The notes: generated by a model not told the origin, from the sequence alone. Shown: positions 25,861 through 37,000, numbered from the stretch's first letter. The stretch is DNA of 64,000 bases from Devosia sp. 2618 (GCF_040546815.1 NZ_JBEPOO010000001.1:62001-126000), one strand, 5' to 3'. A program made the numbers and translations.

Positions 25861-26741
25861 AGGCTGGCTTCAAGATCGAGCTTGCGCAGTTCCTTGAGGA
25901 AGCCCTCGCGGATATCGTCGCGGTCGAGCGCGTAAACGACATTGGCGGTCAAAAAGCCGATCTTTGAACCGCAATCGAAGCTCTTACCCTCGTATTTCAC
26001 GCCGGTGAAATCTTGGCGCTTCATCAGGGTCTGCATGCCGTCGGTGAGCTGGATTTCGCCGCCTGCACCGCGTGGCTGATCTGCCAGCAGGTTGAAGATT
26101 TCGGGCTGTAGGATGTAGCGGCCAGAAATGATCAGGTTCGATGGCGCGTCTTCGCGCTTGGGCTTTTCGACCATGCCAGTGACGGCAAAGCCGTTGTCGG
26201 CGCCGGCGCCGCGCTTGACCACGCCGTAGGACGACACTTCTTCCTCGGGCACTTCCTCGACGGCGATGATATTGCCGCCGCGCTCTTCATAGGCGTCCAT
26301 CATCTGCTTGAGCACCCCGGGCTCGCCCTTGAACAGCATGTCGGGCAGCAGCAAAGCGAATGGATTGTCGCCGACGATGTCGCGGGCGCACCAGACGGCG
26401 TGGCCAAGGCCAAGCGGCTCCTGCTGACGGGTGAAGCTGGTGCGGCCGGCCGATGGCAGGTCCTTGCGCAGTTCATCGAGCGCCTGGCTCTTGCCGCGGG
26501 TTTCGAGCGTCGTTTCCAGCTCGAACTGGCGGTCGAAATGGTCTTCGATGACACCCTTGTTGCGGCCGGTGACGAACACGAAGTGTTCTATGCCTGCTTC
26601 GCGCGCTTCGTCCACGGCGTATTGGATCAGCGGACGGTCGACGACGGTCAGCATTTCTTTGGGCAGAGCCTTGGTCGCCGGCAGGAAGCGGGTTCCGAGG
26701 CCGGCTACGGGGAATACGGCCGTTCTAACGCGTTTAGGCAA
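25857..26741 (-). CDS. galU: UTP-glucose-1-phosphate uridylyltransferase
   Basis: A 294-residue nucleotidyltransferase. The N-terminal [20 protein letters not shown] (about 8-27) binds UTP, and [13 protein letters not shown] (about 35-47) and [12 protein letters not shown] are further GalU motifs. It makes UDP-glucose for lipopolysaccharide, exopolysaccharide and, through GalE, UDP-galactose. It is divergent from galE across 97 bp, so the two enzymes acting in sequence could share regulation. Confidence 0.96.
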   Translation of the reverse strand: MPKRVRTAVFPVAGLGTRFLPATKALPKEMLTVVDRPLIQYAVDEAREAGIEHFVFVTGRNKGVIEDHFDRQFELETTLETRGKSQALDELRKDLPSAGRTSFTRQQEPLGLGHAVWCARDIVGDNPFALLLPDMLFKGEPGVLKQMMDAYEERGGNIIAVEEVPEEEVSSYGVVKRGAGADNGFAVTGMVEKPKREDAPSNLIISGRYILQPEIFNLLADQPRGAGGEIQLTDGMQTLMKRQDFTGVKYEGKSFDCGSKIGFLTANVVYALDRDDIREGFLKELRKLDLEASL

Positions 26742-26838
26742 AACTCGATCTCCATCGCTGGGTTTTGGCGTAAAGCTATCTCAACGTATCTAAAATATCG
26801 TCAAGGCACATACGCTATTGAAGTAAGGGGCTGTTTGA

Positions 26839-27825
26839 ATGGTTGTTCTCGTAACCGGTGGCGCTGGATATATCGGCAGCCATATGGTGCTCAACCTTGC
26901 TGATGCAGGCGAAAAGGTTGTCGTGCTCGACAATCTGGTGACCGGTTTTGATTGGGCCGTCGATGGCCGCGCGACGTTCGAAGCGGGTAACGCCGGGGAC
27001 ACCGACCTGGTTCGCCGTCTGATCGACAAACATGGCATTACCGAGATCGTGCACTTTGCCGGCTCTATCGTGGTGCCAGAATCGGTCATTGATCCCCTGA
27101 AATATTACGCCAACAACACGGCCACCTCGCGCAATCTGATCGAGGCTGCCGTCAAGAGCGGGGTGAAGCACTTCATCTTCTCCTCGACGGCGGCGGTTTA
27201 CGGCATGACGGGACTAGCGCCGGTGGTGGAAACGACGCCGCTCAACCCGATGTCGCCTTATGGTCGCTCCAAACTGATGACCGAATGGATGTTGGCCGAC
27301 GTCGCGGCGGCCCATCCGATGACCTTTGGTGTGCTGCGCTATTTCAACGTTGCGGGCGCCGATCCGGGCAAGCGCAGCGGGCAGTCGACACCACTGGCGA
27401 CGCATCTGATCAAGGTCGCCTGCCAGACCGCGCTCGGCCAGCGCGAGAAGATGGACATTTTCGGCACCGACTATGAGACGCCGGATGGCACATGTGTGCG
27501 CGACTATATCCATGTCACCGACCTGATCGCAGCTCACGCGCTGCTGCTCAAGCATTTGCGCAATGGTGGCGACAGTACGACGCTCAATTGTGCCTATGGG
27601 CAGGGCTATTCTGTTCGTCAGGTGGTCGAGACGGTGCGCGGCGTGTCCGGCGTCAATTTCCGCGTCGATGAAGGTCCGCGCCGCGCTGGCGATCCGGCTT
27701 CGATCACGGCGACCGGTGAAAAGGTGCGCAAGCTTTTGGGTTGGGTGCCGCAGCATGATGACCTGACGGAAATCGTGCAATCGGCTTATGCCTGGGAACG
27801 CCATCTGATGACGCGAAACCGTTAG
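26839..27825 (+). CDS. galE: UDP-glucose 4-epimerase
   Basis: A 328-residue short-chain dehydrogenase/reductase of the extended type. The NAD loop TGGAGYIGSHMVLNL (about 6-20) and the catalytic SPYGRSK (Tyr and Lys at about 139-143) are present, together with FSSTAAVYGM. It interconverts UDP-glucose and UDP-galactose. The divergent neighbour galU supplies its substrate. It is followed after 16 bp by the transglycosylase gene, probably in the same transcript. Confidence 0.93.
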   Translation: MVVLVTGGAGYIGSHMVLNLADAGEKVVVLDNLVTGFDWAVDGRATFEAGNAGDTDLVRRLIDKHGITEIVHFAGSIVVPESVIDPLKYYANNTATSRNLIEAAVKSGVKHFIFSSTAAVYGMTGLAPVVETTPLNPMSPYGRSKLMTEWMLADVAAAHPMTFGVLRYFNVAGADPGKRSGQSTPLATHLIKVACQTALGQREKMDIFGTDYETPDGTCVRDYIHVTDLIAAHALLLKHLRNGGDSTTLNCAYGQGYSVRQVVETVRGVSGVNFRVDEGPRRAGDPASITATGEKVRKLLGWVPQHDDLTEIVQSAYAWERHLMTRNR

Positions 27826-27841
27826 TCCAAGGAGCCACATC

Positions 27842-29044
27842 ATGCGGCTGGCAGCTTTATTCTTGCTTTTATCGACGCTGCCGGCGCTGGCTCAACCTGT
27901 CGAAAGTTTTGACAGCTTTATCGCTGGCTTTCGCGCCAAGGCGCTTGCCGCCGGGGTGAGTGCCTCGGTTTACGATACCGCCATGAAGGGCATGAGGCCC
28001 GATCCGCGCGTCCCCAGTCTGGTTTCAACGCAGCCCGAGTTTACCACGCCGATGTGGGACTATATCGAGGGCCGCGTCACCAGCGGACGCATCTCGCGCG
28101 GCAAGGCGGCAATGACCCAGAACGCGGCATTGTTTACTTCGGTCGGGCAAGCCTATGGGGTCGACCCCTACATTCTGGGCGCCATCTGGGGCATGGAAAC
28201 CGATTATGGCGCGGTGCTGGGTAATGCCAGCCTGATCCGCCCTGTGGTGCGTTCGCTGGCAACATTGGTCCACCAGCGGCGCACGCGCTTGGTCGAGGAT
28301 GAGGCCGACCTGATCGGGGCGCTACAACTGGTGCAGCGCGGGCCCCTGACGGCCGAGACACTGGTCGGATCATGGGCCGGGGCCATCGGGCATTTGCAGG
28401 TCAATCCATCCAATGTGGTGGCGCATGGCACCGATGGCGATGGCGACGGGCGGATCGACCTGCACCATTCACTGGCCGACGCGCTGGCGACCAGTGCGCG
28501 CTTCCTGCGCTCGATGGGTTATCAGCCGGGGATCGATTGGGGCATGGAGGTCGTGGTGCCGGCGGGGTTTGACTACCTCCTCGCCTCGCGCACCGAGATG
28601 CGACCGATTTCGTTCTTTGCCCAGCGCGGCATTACCCGCGTTGCGGGGCGCCAATTCGCCGATCCGAACCTGCAGGTATTTCTTTACCTTCCGGCCGGCA
28701 AGGACGGTCCGAAGTTCTTGATGACCCAGAATTATCTGGTGCTCAAGGGCTACAATTTCTCCGACAGCTACGCGATGAGCGTGGCGCATATGACGGATCG
28801 GCTGAAGGGTGGTGGCGGCTTTGTGGATGATTGGCCGCGCAATACGGCTTTCCCAAATCTGAGCCAACGCAAGGCCATTCAGGAGGCGTTGATCCGGCTT
28901 GGGCTCTATCAGGGCGCGGTCGATGGGCGCATCGGGCCGATCAGCCAGGAGGCCTATGCGCGGTTCCAGGCGTCACGCGGCGAGGTGGCTGATGGCTTTA
29001 TCACCAAGCAGTCCTATGAGGCTCTGGCGGCGGCCAGCCGGTAA
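27842..29044 (+). CDS. MltB-type lytic murein transglycosylase with peptidoglycan-binding domain
   Basis: A 400-residue periplasmic enzyme. Signal sequence MRLAALFLLLSTLPALA is followed by a transglycosylase domain (about 25-320) with catalytic Glu119 in LGAIWGMETDYGAVLGN and the substrate-binding AGAIGHLQVNPSNV. A C-terminal PGB_1 domain (LSQRKAIQEALIRLGLYQGA, about 337-356) binds peptidoglycan. It cleaves the glycan strand to 1,6-anhydro ends during wall turnover. No lipobox Cys is present, unlike E. coli MltB, so it should be soluble in the periplasm. Confidence 0.92.
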   Translation: MRLAALFLLLSTLPALAQPVESFDSFIAGFRAKALAAGVSASVYDTAMKGMRPDPRVPSLVSTQPEFTTPMWDYIEGRVTSGRISRGKAAMTQNAALFTSVGQAYGVDPYILGAIWGMETDYGAVLGNASLIRPVVRSLATLVHQRRTRLVEDEADLIGALQLVQRGPLTAETLVGSWAGAIGHLQVNPSNVVAHGTDGDGDGRIDLHHSLADALATSARFLRSMGYQPGIDWGMEVVVPAGFDYLLASRTEMRPISFFAQRGITRVAGRQFADPNLQVFLYLPAGKDGPKFLMTQNYLVLKGYNFSDSYAMSVAHMTDRLKGGGGFVDDWPRNTAFPNLSQRKAIQEALIRLGLYQGAVDGRIGPISQEAYARFQASRGEVADGFITKQSYEALAAASR

Positions 29045-29115
29045 AGTCGGCTTGAGGCTGGTGGCCTAACTGGCCCCATTTTGATAGGAAGAGGCATATT
29101 CTGCGCGGGACCGTG

Positions 29116-30288
29116 ATGATCCGTTTTGTCGTTGCCATGCTGGTCGGCCTGCTCGTCTTTATCGACGTGGCGCCTGCGCTTGCCCAGAACCATGACACGA
29201 TTGTCGTGGCGCAGGAACAGCGTCGGCGGACGCTGTTTGATCTGCTGTTTGGCGATGAGCCAGCTGCGCCGCCGCCCGTGCAACAGCCCCGTCGACCCAG
29301 GGAGCAACAGCAGGCCCCCGCGCCAACCGCTGCGTTGCCGCCGCCTGCGCCGACGGTCAACAAGGCCCCTGACGCGACACGGGTGGCGGTGTTCGGCGAT
29401 TCTCTTGCAATCGACCTCAGCCGGGCGCTGGAACGCTTCTATGTCGATGATCCCAATCTGGTCGTGATCAATCAGAGCGTCAGTTCATCCGGCTTTGTGC
29501 GTTTCGATTTCTACGATTGGGACAAGGCGATCAGCGAGCAGATCGCCGCGGACAGTTTTGACGTCGCCATCGTCACGATCGGCGTCAACGATCGGCAGGA
29601 AATCGTCGTCGGCAATGCACGTTATGCGCCGCTGACTGAGCAATGGAATGCCATCTATCAGGGGCGTATTTCCGATTTTCTCGGCAAGCTACGGGCAGCG
29701 CGGAAGCCGGTGATCTGGGTCGGTCTGCCGCCGATGGCAAAGAGCGATTACTCGGCTGCGATCACCCACATCGGCAATATCCAACGGCTCGCCAGTTTTT
29801 CGGGCGGGGCGGAGTATCTCGATATTTATGAGCGCTTCTTGGGCGAGGACGGGAAATACTCGTCCTACGGGCCCGATGTCAGCGGCCAGAACGCTCTGAT
29901 GCGAAAAGAAGACGGCATCCATTTCTCGGCGGCGGGTGCCGACAAGCTGGCATTCTATCTGAGCCAGACCATTCGCACATTCTATCGCGGTGGGGCCGTT
30001 TCGATTGCGGTGGTTGACCCTCTCAGCGGGACGGATGCTGCCGTGATGATGCGACCGCCATTTCAGGGGCTCGGCCAGACGCGGCTGTTGGAAGTTGCCG
30101 GCGCGGTCATCCCGATCAGCCGTGTGCCAGCGCGGGCGGGTGAATTGCTGATCTCGTCGGGCATGGTGCCATCGGCACCACCGTTTACGCTTGAGCAGTT
30201 GGTGCAGGCGCCGCTGGGACGCGCAGATGCGTTCGGCGTGGGGATTGATCCCAATGCCGACCCGCTGGACGCGCGCGGTGGGCCTTAG
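29116..30288 (+). CDS. SGNH/GDSL-type hydrolase (DUF459 family)
   Basis: A 390-residue exported hydrolase. The signal segment (to about residue 24) is followed by a Pro-rich spacer (about 47-85) and the SGNH domain. Block I is AVFGDSLAID with nucleophile Ser96, block III is TIGVNDRQE, and block V is KEDGIHFS with Asp and His. The fold suggests an esterase or O-acetyl group acting on envelope polysaccharide. The family is common in Rhizobiales and its substrate is unknown. A GTG directly before the chosen ATG is an alternative start. It follows the transglycosylase gene by 71 bp. Confidence 0.85.
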   Translation: MIRFVVAMLVGLLVFIDVAPALAQNHDTIVVAQEQRRRTLFDLLFGDEPAAPPPVQQPRRPREQQQAPAPTAALPPPAPTVNKAPDATRVAVFGDSLAIDLSRALERFYVDDPNLVVINQSVSSSGFVRFDFYDWDKAISEQIAADSFDVAIVTIGVNDRQEIVVGNARYAPLTEQWNAIYQGRISDFLGKLRAARKPVIWVGLPPMAKSDYSAAITHIGNIQRLASFSGGAEYLDIYERFLGEDGKYSSYGPDVSGQNALMRKEDGIHFSAAGADKLAFYLSQTIRTFYRGGAVSIAVVDPLSGTDAAVMMRPPFQGLGQTRLLEVAGAVIPISRVPARAGELLISSGMVPSAPPFTLEQLVQAPLGRADAFGVGIDPNADPLDARGGP

Positions 30289-30294
30289 GCCACA

Positions 30295-30840
30295 CTATTC
30301 CGAATCGGTGAAGCGGACGGCGCCGATATGGGGCAGATTGCGATTGCGCTGGGCGTAGTCGATGCCGTAGCCGACAACGAACTTGTCGGGAATGTCGAAG
30401 CCAACCCATTTCGCCTGCACATCGGTTTCGCGACGGCTGGGCTTGTTGAGCAGGGCGCAGACTTCCATACGGCGCGGGTGGCGTGTTTCAAGGATTTCGA
30501 GCACGTGCTTGAGTGTGTGGCCGGTGTCGATGATGTCTTCCACCACCAGCACGTCGCGGCCCGCTATTTCGCCGCGCAGATCCTTGAGGATGCGCACTTC
30601 GCGGCTCGATTGCATGGTGTTGCCATAGGACGAGGCTTCGAGGAAATCGACTTCGACCGGCAGGTCGAGTTCACGCACCAGATCGGCGATAAAGATGAAC
30701 GAGCCGCGCAGCAGGCCGACGACCACCAGCTTGTCGGTGTCGGCGAAGTGAGTCGAAATCTCCTTGGCCAGCGCCTCGACGCGGGCGGCGATCGCCTTGG
30801 CGGAGATGAGTTCTTCGACGATATAGGGCTTGCCGGTCAT
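30295..30840 (-). CDS. hpt: Hypoxanthine phosphoribosyltransferase
   Basis: A 181-residue purine salvage enzyme. The PRPP loop [20 protein letters not shown] (about 94-113) is unmistakable, preceded by [19 protein letters not shown] (about 40-58). The C-terminal [20 protein letters not shown] is typical of hypoxanthine/guanine enzymes. It converts hypoxanthine and guanine with PRPP to IMP and GMP. It is convergent with the SGNH gene with a six-base gap. Confidence 0.95.
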   Translation of the reverse strand: MTGKPYIVEELISAKAIAARVEALAKEISTHFADTDKLVVVGLLRGSFIFIADLVRELDLPVEVDFLEASSYGNTMQSSREVRILKDLRGEIAGRDVLVVEDIIDTGHTLKHVLEILETRHPRRMEVCALLNKPSRRETDVQAKWVGFDIPDKFVVGYGIDYAQRNRNLPHIGAVRFTDSE

Positions 30841-30978
30841 GGGGCGCTGTTCCTGCCAGTTACGGTCGCCTTGTAGCTGGACGAGGGCGGGTCGACAACG
30901 GTCAGATTACTTGACTGTTATGATCATGTTATCTAGATCGAAGCGGACCGTCGCGCCGCTGCGATGGATGGGGACATC

Positions 30979-31914
30979 ATGACCAAATCGCTCAATCGTC
31001 GTCAGTTCGGCCTGGGTGCCACAGCTCTTTTGGCCGGCGCCAGCCTGCCTGTCACGGCGTTTGCGCAGAGCGCGACGCGGACGGTGACGACGTTGCTCGG
31101 AACCTACGATATTCCCAAGAACCCCAAGCGGGTCGTGGCGATTGATCCGCGAACCGACTATGAGCCGGCTTTGGTGCTGGGCCTGCCAATTATTGCCGTT
31201 GGGCAAAGCGAATTCTGGGGCGACCTCAGCAATACGCCGCGCTCGCCCGAGCTGATTTCGATACCGCTGCCGACCACTGCAGAGGCAGTGCTGGCGCTGG
31301 AGCCAGACTTGATCATCTGTTCGGGCGAAGACCCGAGCGGCGACTGGTGGCCGGCGGCGCGCCTGCAGCAGATTGCGCCAGTACTGACCACGACCTTTAC
31401 CCGCAAATGGCAGGACGACCTGCTCGAGCTGGCAGATTGGCTGGATCGTCGTGAGCCCGCCGACAAGGCTGTGGCCGACTACACGGCAGCCGCCGACGCG
31501 ATCAAGGTGCGCTATGCCGACCAGCTGGCCAAGGACAAGGTCGCCATTCTGACCTTCAGCGCCGAGTTCCGCTCGTTCAACGTCTTCATTCCAGGCGGTG
31601 AGTATTCGGACCCCAAGGGGCAACTGCTTGCCGACGTCGGGGCCATCACTATTGATCCCAAGATACTGGGCGACGGCGAAAGCTTTGGCATGGAGAGCAT
31701 TGTCGACGTGCTGGGCGACGTCGATGCGATCCTGCTCTGTAATATGGGCAATGGTTCGGTGAGCGATCTTGAAGGCGACGTGCTGTGGCAGCGGCTGCCG
31801 GCTGTGGTGGCCGGACGCGTCCACGAGTCGACGGGCTATATGTGGTACGGCTCGTATTTCACGGCGATGAAGGCCCTGGGTGAACTAGAAGCCACCCTGG
31901 CGCTCGGCGCATAA
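30979..31914 (+). CDS. Tat-exported periplasmic binding protein of the FepB/BtuF class
   Basis: A 311-residue binding protein for iron-siderophore or a related chelate. The N-terminus SLNRRQFGLGATALLAGASL is a twin-arginine signal. The mature part has the class III layout: YDIPKNPKRVVAIDPRTDYEPAL starts lobe one, a long helix links the lobes, and GDVDAILLC lies in lobe two. No permease or ATPase gene is adjacent, so it is an orphan. GGGGAC before this ATG supports 30979 over the ATG at 30964. A strong bidirectional terminator follows. Confidence 0.85.
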   Translation: MTKSLNRRQFGLGATALLAGASLPVTAFAQSATRTVTTLLGTYDIPKNPKRVVAIDPRTDYEPALVLGLPIIAVGQSEFWGDLSNTPRSPELISIPLPTTAEAVLALEPDLIICSGEDPSGDWWPAARLQQIAPVLTTTFTRKWQDDLLELADWLDRREPADKAVADYTAAADAIKVRYADQLAKDKVAILTFSAEFRSFNVFIPGGEYSDPKGQLLADVGAITIDPKILGDGESFGMESIVDVLGDVDAILLCNMGNGSVSDLEGDVLWQRLPAVVAGRVHESTGYMWYGSYFTAMKALGELEATLALGA

Positions 31915-31919
31915 AACAA

Positions 31920-31947
31920 AAAGGCCAGCCGGTTAAGGCTGGCCTTT
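31920..31947. terminator. Bidirectional rho-independent terminator
   Basis: AAAGGCCAGCC and GGCTGGCCTTT form a perfect 11-bp stem with a 6-nt loop between the convergent binding-protein and gltD genes. The A- and T-rich flanks suit termination in both directions. Confidence 0.88.
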
Positions 31948-31965
31948 GAACTTGGCATGGACCGG

Positions 31966-33393
31966 TCAGCGCGGCAGGTCGGTCTTGCCCATCAGGTCGT
32001 AGTCGATGGAGCGAGCGGCCTGGCGGCCTTCGCGGATGGCCCAGACGACGAGCGACTGGCCACGGCGCATGTCGCCTGCGGCATATACCTTGGCAACGGT
32101 GGTCTTGTAGCTCAGCGTGTCGGCAAAGAGATTGCCGCGCTTGTCGAGCTGCGCGCCCAGTTCGGTCAGCATGCCTTCATGCACCGGCGACGCGAAGCCG
32201 ATGGCCAAAAGCACCAAGTCCGCCTTGATGATGAACTCGGTGCCGGGGATGGGCTGGCGTGCGCGATCGACGCGCGCGCATTCAACGCCCGTGACCTGAC
32301 CCTTGGCATTGCCAATGATCTTCATGGTGCCAGCCGCAAATTCGCGGATGGCGCCTTCGGCCTGCGATGAGGATGTGCGCATCTTGACCGCCCAGTTGGG
32401 CCAGTTGGTCATCTTGTTTTCTAGCTCTGGCGGCATTGGCCGCACGTCAAGCTGGGTCACGGCGATGGCGCCCTGGCGGAAGCTGGTGCCGACGCAGTCG
32501 GACGCAGTATCGCCGCCACCAACCACCACGACATGCTTGCCGGCGGCAGTCAGCTGGAGCTGTTCCGACACATCCTCGCCGCCGAGGCGACGGTTCTGCT
32601 GTACGAGGAATGGCATGGCGTAGTGGACACCATTGAGCTCAATGCCTTCGCTATCGACGTCGCGTGGCTTTTCCGAACCACCGGCCAGCAGCACGGCGTC
32701 GTGCTTGGCCTGGAGATCAGAGAGCGGGCGGGTGACGCCGATGTTTTCGCCATAGTGGAAGGTCACGCCTTCAGCTTCCATCTGCTCGACGCGGAAGTCG
32801 ATGTGTTCCTTCTCCATCTTGAAGTCGGGAATGCCATAGCGCATCAGGCCGCCAGCCTTGGGTTCGCGCTCATAAAGATGCACGTCGTGACCGGCGCGGG
32901 CCAACTGCTGGGCAGCCGCCAGACCTGCGGGGCCGGAGCCGACAATGGCGACCGACTTGCCGGTCTTGGCCTTGGCGACCTGTGGCTTGATCCAGCCCGA
33001 GCGGATGGCTCGGTCGGCAATCGCCTGTTCCACCGTCTTGATGGCGACAGGCACGTCTTCAAGGTTGAGCGTGCAGGCTTCCTCGCAGGGAGCGGGGCAG
33101 ATGCGGCCGGTAAATTCGGGGAAGTTGTTGGTCGAATGCAGGTTGCGCGCGGCTTCTTCCCAGTCGCCGTTGAACACCAGATCGTTCCAGTCGGGGATCT
33201 GGTTGTGCACCGGACAGCCCGTATCGCCGTGGCAGAACGGAACGCCGCAATCCATGCAGCGCGCCGCCTGATCGACGATGCGCCCTTCGGTCATCGGAAT
33301 GGTGAACTCGCCGAAATGGCGGATACGATCGGAGGCCGGCTCATAGCGTGGCTCTTCGCGTTCGATCTCGAGAAAGCCTGTTACCTTACCCAT
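31966..33393 (-). CDS. gltD: Glutamate synthase [NADPH] small subunit
   Basis: A 475-residue FAD/NADPH-binding subunit. The N-terminal Cys-rich segment [16 protein letters not shown] (about 42-57) and later [12 protein letters not shown] bind [4Fe-4S] clusters. The FAD loop is [18 protein letters not shown], and the NADPH loop is [16 protein letters not shown]. It passes electrons from NADPH to the GltB subunit for glutamate formation. It lies downstream of gltB on the same strand, but a glutathione transferase-like gene is placed between them. Confidence 0.96.
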   Translation of the reverse strand: MGKVTGFLEIEREEPRYEPASDRIRHFGEFTIPMTEGRIVDQAARCMDCGVPFCHGDTGCPVHNQIPDWNDLVFNGDWEEAARNLHSTNNFPEFTGRICPAPCEEACTLNLEDVPVAIKTVEQAIADRAIRSGWIKPQVAKAKTGKSVAIVGSGPAGLAAAQQLARAGHDVHLYEREPKAGGLMRYGIPDFKMEKEHIDFRVEQMEAEGVTFHYGENIGVTRPLSDLQAKHDAVLLAGGSEKPRDVDSEGIELNGVHYAMPFLVQQNRRLGGEDVSEQLQLTAAGKHVVVVGGGDTASDCVGTSFRQGAIAVTQLDVRPMPPELENKMTNWPNWAVKMRTSSSQAEGAIREFAAGTMKIIGNAKGQVTGVECARVDRARQPIPGTEFIIKADLVLLAIGFASPVHEGMLTELGAQLDKRGNLFADTLSYKTTVAKVYAAGDMRRGQSLVVWAIREGRQAARSIDYDLMGKTDLPR

Positions 33394-33402
33394 GCCTTGC
33401 TC

Positions 33403-34005
33403 CTAATTCTCTGCCGTGAAGGCAGGTCGTCCGAGTTCGTGTTCGCAGGCGGCAATCCAGGCCAACAGCGCGGGCCGCCCGTTCAAATCAAATCCGCCCT
33501 GCGGTGCCTGGCGCGTATAGGCCAGCAGCGCAATGTCGGCGATGGTCATCGTCTCACCCACCAGCCAAGTCCGGCCGGTCAGCGCCTGTTCCATGAGGTC
33601 GAGCGCCTTGTTGCCGCGCAGCACCAAGGCTGGGTCGAGATCGGCAGGCGCCACGCCATCATAGACGACGCGGGCGCGAGCGACAGCGACGGTTGGCTCG
33701 TGGCTATACTGTTCCCAGAACAGCCACTCGTCGACCTTGGCCGCTTCGTAAGCGTCGGTCGGCAGGAAGCGCGTGCCCTGCGCCAGATAGCGCAGGATGG
33801 CGTTTGACTGGGCCAGCGTGCGGCCATCATCGAGAACGATGACGGGCATCTGGCCAGCCGGATTGAGCTTCAAGAATTCAGCCGAAGCGGTCTCGCCGGA
33901 GCGGGACCGAATTTCGTGCAGGACAAAGGGCGTGCCGGTGGCGTCGGCGATATACTTGACCTTGAGGACGTTGCCGGACCCAAGGTTGCCATAGAGCTGC
34001 AACAT
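33403..34005 (-). CDS. Glutathione S-transferase-like protein inside the glt operon
   Basis: A 200-residue protein with an N-terminal thioredoxin-like domain (about 1-80) holding the cis-Pro motif NPAGQMPVIVLDDG and the QSNAILRYLA helix that binds the gamma-glutamyl part. A helical C-terminal domain (about 90-195) contains TIADIALLAYTRQAP. The candidate catalytic residue is Ser10 in LGSGNVLK. Its ATG overlaps the gltB stop codon by one base and gltD follows after 9 bp, so translation is coupled across all three. Its role with glutamate synthase is unknown. Confidence 0.88.
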   Translation of the reverse strand: MLQLYGNLGSGNVLKVKYIADATGTPFVLHEIRSRSGETASAEFLKLNPAGQMPVIVLDDGRTLAQSNAILRYLAQGTRFLPTDAYEAAKVDEWLFWEQYSHEPTVAVARARVVYDGVAPADLDPALVLRGNKALDLMEQALTGRTWLVGETMTIADIALLAYTRQAPQGGFDLNGRPALLAWIAACEHELGRPAFTAEN

Positions 34006-37000
34006 TATTCTGCAGCCGCCACGCCCATGCCGCCACTGGCCCGCTTTTTCTCCATCTCCTTGATGGCGCGTCGATATTCGACCGGCATCACCTTGACGAA
34101 TTTCGGACGCATCTCGACCCAGTTGTCCAGAATGAACTTGGCGCGGGTCGAGCCGGTATAGTGCAGGTGGTTGGAGATGAGCTGGTGCAGGCGTTCATCG
34201 TCGTGCTTGGTCATGTCGCCGGAAATGTCGACGCGGCCATGCCATTCGAGATCACCACCGTGGTGGTGAATCTGCTGCATGAGCGCTTCTTCTTCCGGAA
34301 CAGGCTCGAGTTCGACCATAGCGAGGTTGCAGCGCTCGCGGAAGGTTTCGTCTTCGTCGAGCACATAGGCCACGCCGCCCGACATGCCGGCAGCAAAGTT
34401 GCGGCCGGTCTGCCCGATGACGACGACAACGCCGCCGGTCATGTATTCGCAGCCGTGGTCGCCCGTGCCTTCGACAACCGCGATGGCGCCGGAGTTGCGG
34501 ACGGCAAAGCGTTCGCCGGCTACGCCACGGAAATAGCATTCACCCGCGATGGCGCCGTAAAGCACCGTGTTGCCAACGATGATCGAGTTTTCGGGCTTGA
34601 ACGTCACCTTGTCGGAGGGACGCACCACGATGCGACCACCAGAAAGGCCCTTGCCGACATAATCGTTGGCGTCGCCCACCATGTCGATGGAGATGCCGCG
34701 CGCGAGGAAGGCGCCGAAGGCCTGGCCGGCGGTGCCGGTCAGCTTGATCGAGATCGTGTCGTCCGGCAGGCCCTCATGGCCATACTTCTTAGCCAAGGCA
34801 CCCGACAGCATGGCACCAGCCGAGCGGTCGCGGCTGCGGATGGGCAGCTCGATCTGGACGGCTTCGCCTCGGGCAAGTGCTGGCTCTGCCAGTTCGACCA
34901 GCTTGCGGTCGAGCACGGCTTCGAGGTGATGGTTCTGGCTCTCGGAGTGATACAGCGTGTCGCCACCGAGCGGCTCGGGCTTGTAGAACAGCTTACTGAA
35001 ATCGACGCCTTCGCTCTTCCAGTAGTCGAGCATCTTGCGCTGATCGAGCAGGTCGGAACGACCGGTGAGTTCCTGAAGGGTGCGGGCACCCATACCAGCC
35101 ATCAAGCCGCGCAGTTCTTCGGCGATGAAAAAGAAATAGTTGATGACGTGCTCGGGCGTGCCCTTGAAGCGCTTGCGCAGCACCGGGTCCTGGGTGGCAA
35201 CGCCAACCGGGCAGGTGTTGAGGTGACACTTGCGCATCATGATGCAGCCAGCGGCGATCAGTGGAGCGGTCGAAAAGCCGAACTCGTCAGCGCCGAGCAG
35301 GGCGCCGATCAGCACGTCTCGACCGGTCTTGAGACCGCCATCGACCTGCAGCACGACGCGGCTGCGCAGGCGGTTGAGCACCAGCGTCTGATGGGTTTCG
35401 GCCAGGCCGATTTCCCATGGCCCGCCAGCATGCTTGAGCGAGGTCAGCGGCGATGCGCCGGTGCCGCCATCATAGCCGGAGACCGTGATGTGATCGGCGC
35501 GCGCCTTTGCAACGCCGGCCGCAACCGTGCCGACGCCGACTTCCGACACCAGCTTGACCGAGATATCGGCCTGCTCGTTGACGTTCTTGAGATCGTAAAT
35601 GAGCTGGGCGAGATCTTCGATTGAGTAAATGTCGTGGTGCGGCGGTGGGCTGATGAGGCCGACGCCGGGCGTCGAGTGACGCGTCTTGGCGACAACCCAA
35701 TCAACTTTGTGGCCGGGCAACTGACCGCCTTCGCCGGGCTTGGCACCCTGCGCGACCTTGATCTGGAGCTGGTCGGCATTGACCAGATATTCGGTGGTGA
35801 CGCCAAAGCGACCTGAAGCGATCTGCTTGATGGCAGAGCGCATTGGGTTGCGCGAACCGTCGGGCAGGGGCTTGTAGCGGTCGGGCTCTTCGCCGCCTTC
35901 GCCGGTGTTGGACTTGCCACCAATGCGGTTCATCGCCTGGGCGAGGGTGGTATGGGCTTCGCGGCTGATCGAGCCAAAGCTCATCGCACCGGTGACGAAA
36001 CGCTTGACGATATCGACGGCTGGCTCAACCTCATCGAGTGGTACGGCTTCGCCGAGTGGGCGGATTTCGAACAGGTTACGGATGGCCAAATAGCCATTTT
36101 CGCCCGAGTTCACGCGCTCGGCAAAGCTGTTGTAACGATCCTGCGCGGTTTCGGGACTTTCGTCCTTGGTGCGTACCGCATGCTGCAGATCCGAGACGAC
36201 GTCCGGGCTCCAGGCGTGCTTTTCGCCGCGGATGCGGTAGGCATATTCGCCACCGACATCGAGCGACTTGCGCAGCACGGCGTCATCGCCGAAGGCCAGC
36301 GCGTGACGGCGGACGGTTTCCTGCGCGACTTCCTTGAGGCCAACGCCTTCAATGGAGGTTGCGGTGCCGAAGAAATACTTGCGAACAAATTCGGTCGAGA
36401 GGCCAACAGCGTCGAAAATCTGCGCGCCGCAATAGGACTGGTAGGTGGAAATGCCCATCTTGGACATGACCTTAAGCAGGCCCTTGCCGACCGACTTGAT
36501 ATAGCGGTGCACGACTTCGTCGGCGTCCACCTCGTCGGGGAATTCGCGCTCAGCATGCAGTGCCGAGAGCGCTTCGAAGGCAAGGTAGGGGTTGATGGCT
36601 TCGGCGCCGTAGCCAGCCAGCATGGCGAAGTGATGGATTTCGCGAGCTTCACCCGTTTCAACCACGAGACCCGTCGAGGTGCGCAGACCCTTGCGGATCA
36701 GGTGATGGTGCACGGCGGCAAGCGCCAGCAGGGTCGGGATATCGAGCCGGTCGGCGGCAATGCGGCGATCGGACAGGATGATGATGTTGTATTCGCCGCG
36801 CACGGCCTCTTCGGCCTGCAGGCACAGGGCATCGATAGCTGCTTCCATGCCGGAGGCGCCCATGTCGGCTGGATAGGTGATGTCCAGCGTGATGGTCTTG
36901 AACTGGTTGGTCTCGATGTCGCCAATGGCGCGGATCTTTTCGAGATCCTCATTGGTCAGGATCGGCTGGCGCACTTCGAGCCGCTTGACCTTGGAGAGAC

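Noticed and set aside
34161..35624. 487-codon open frame on the plus strand inside gltB
   Set aside because: It is antisense to a certain gene, has no family features and is explained by GC-rich codon bias, which keeps the opposite frames open.
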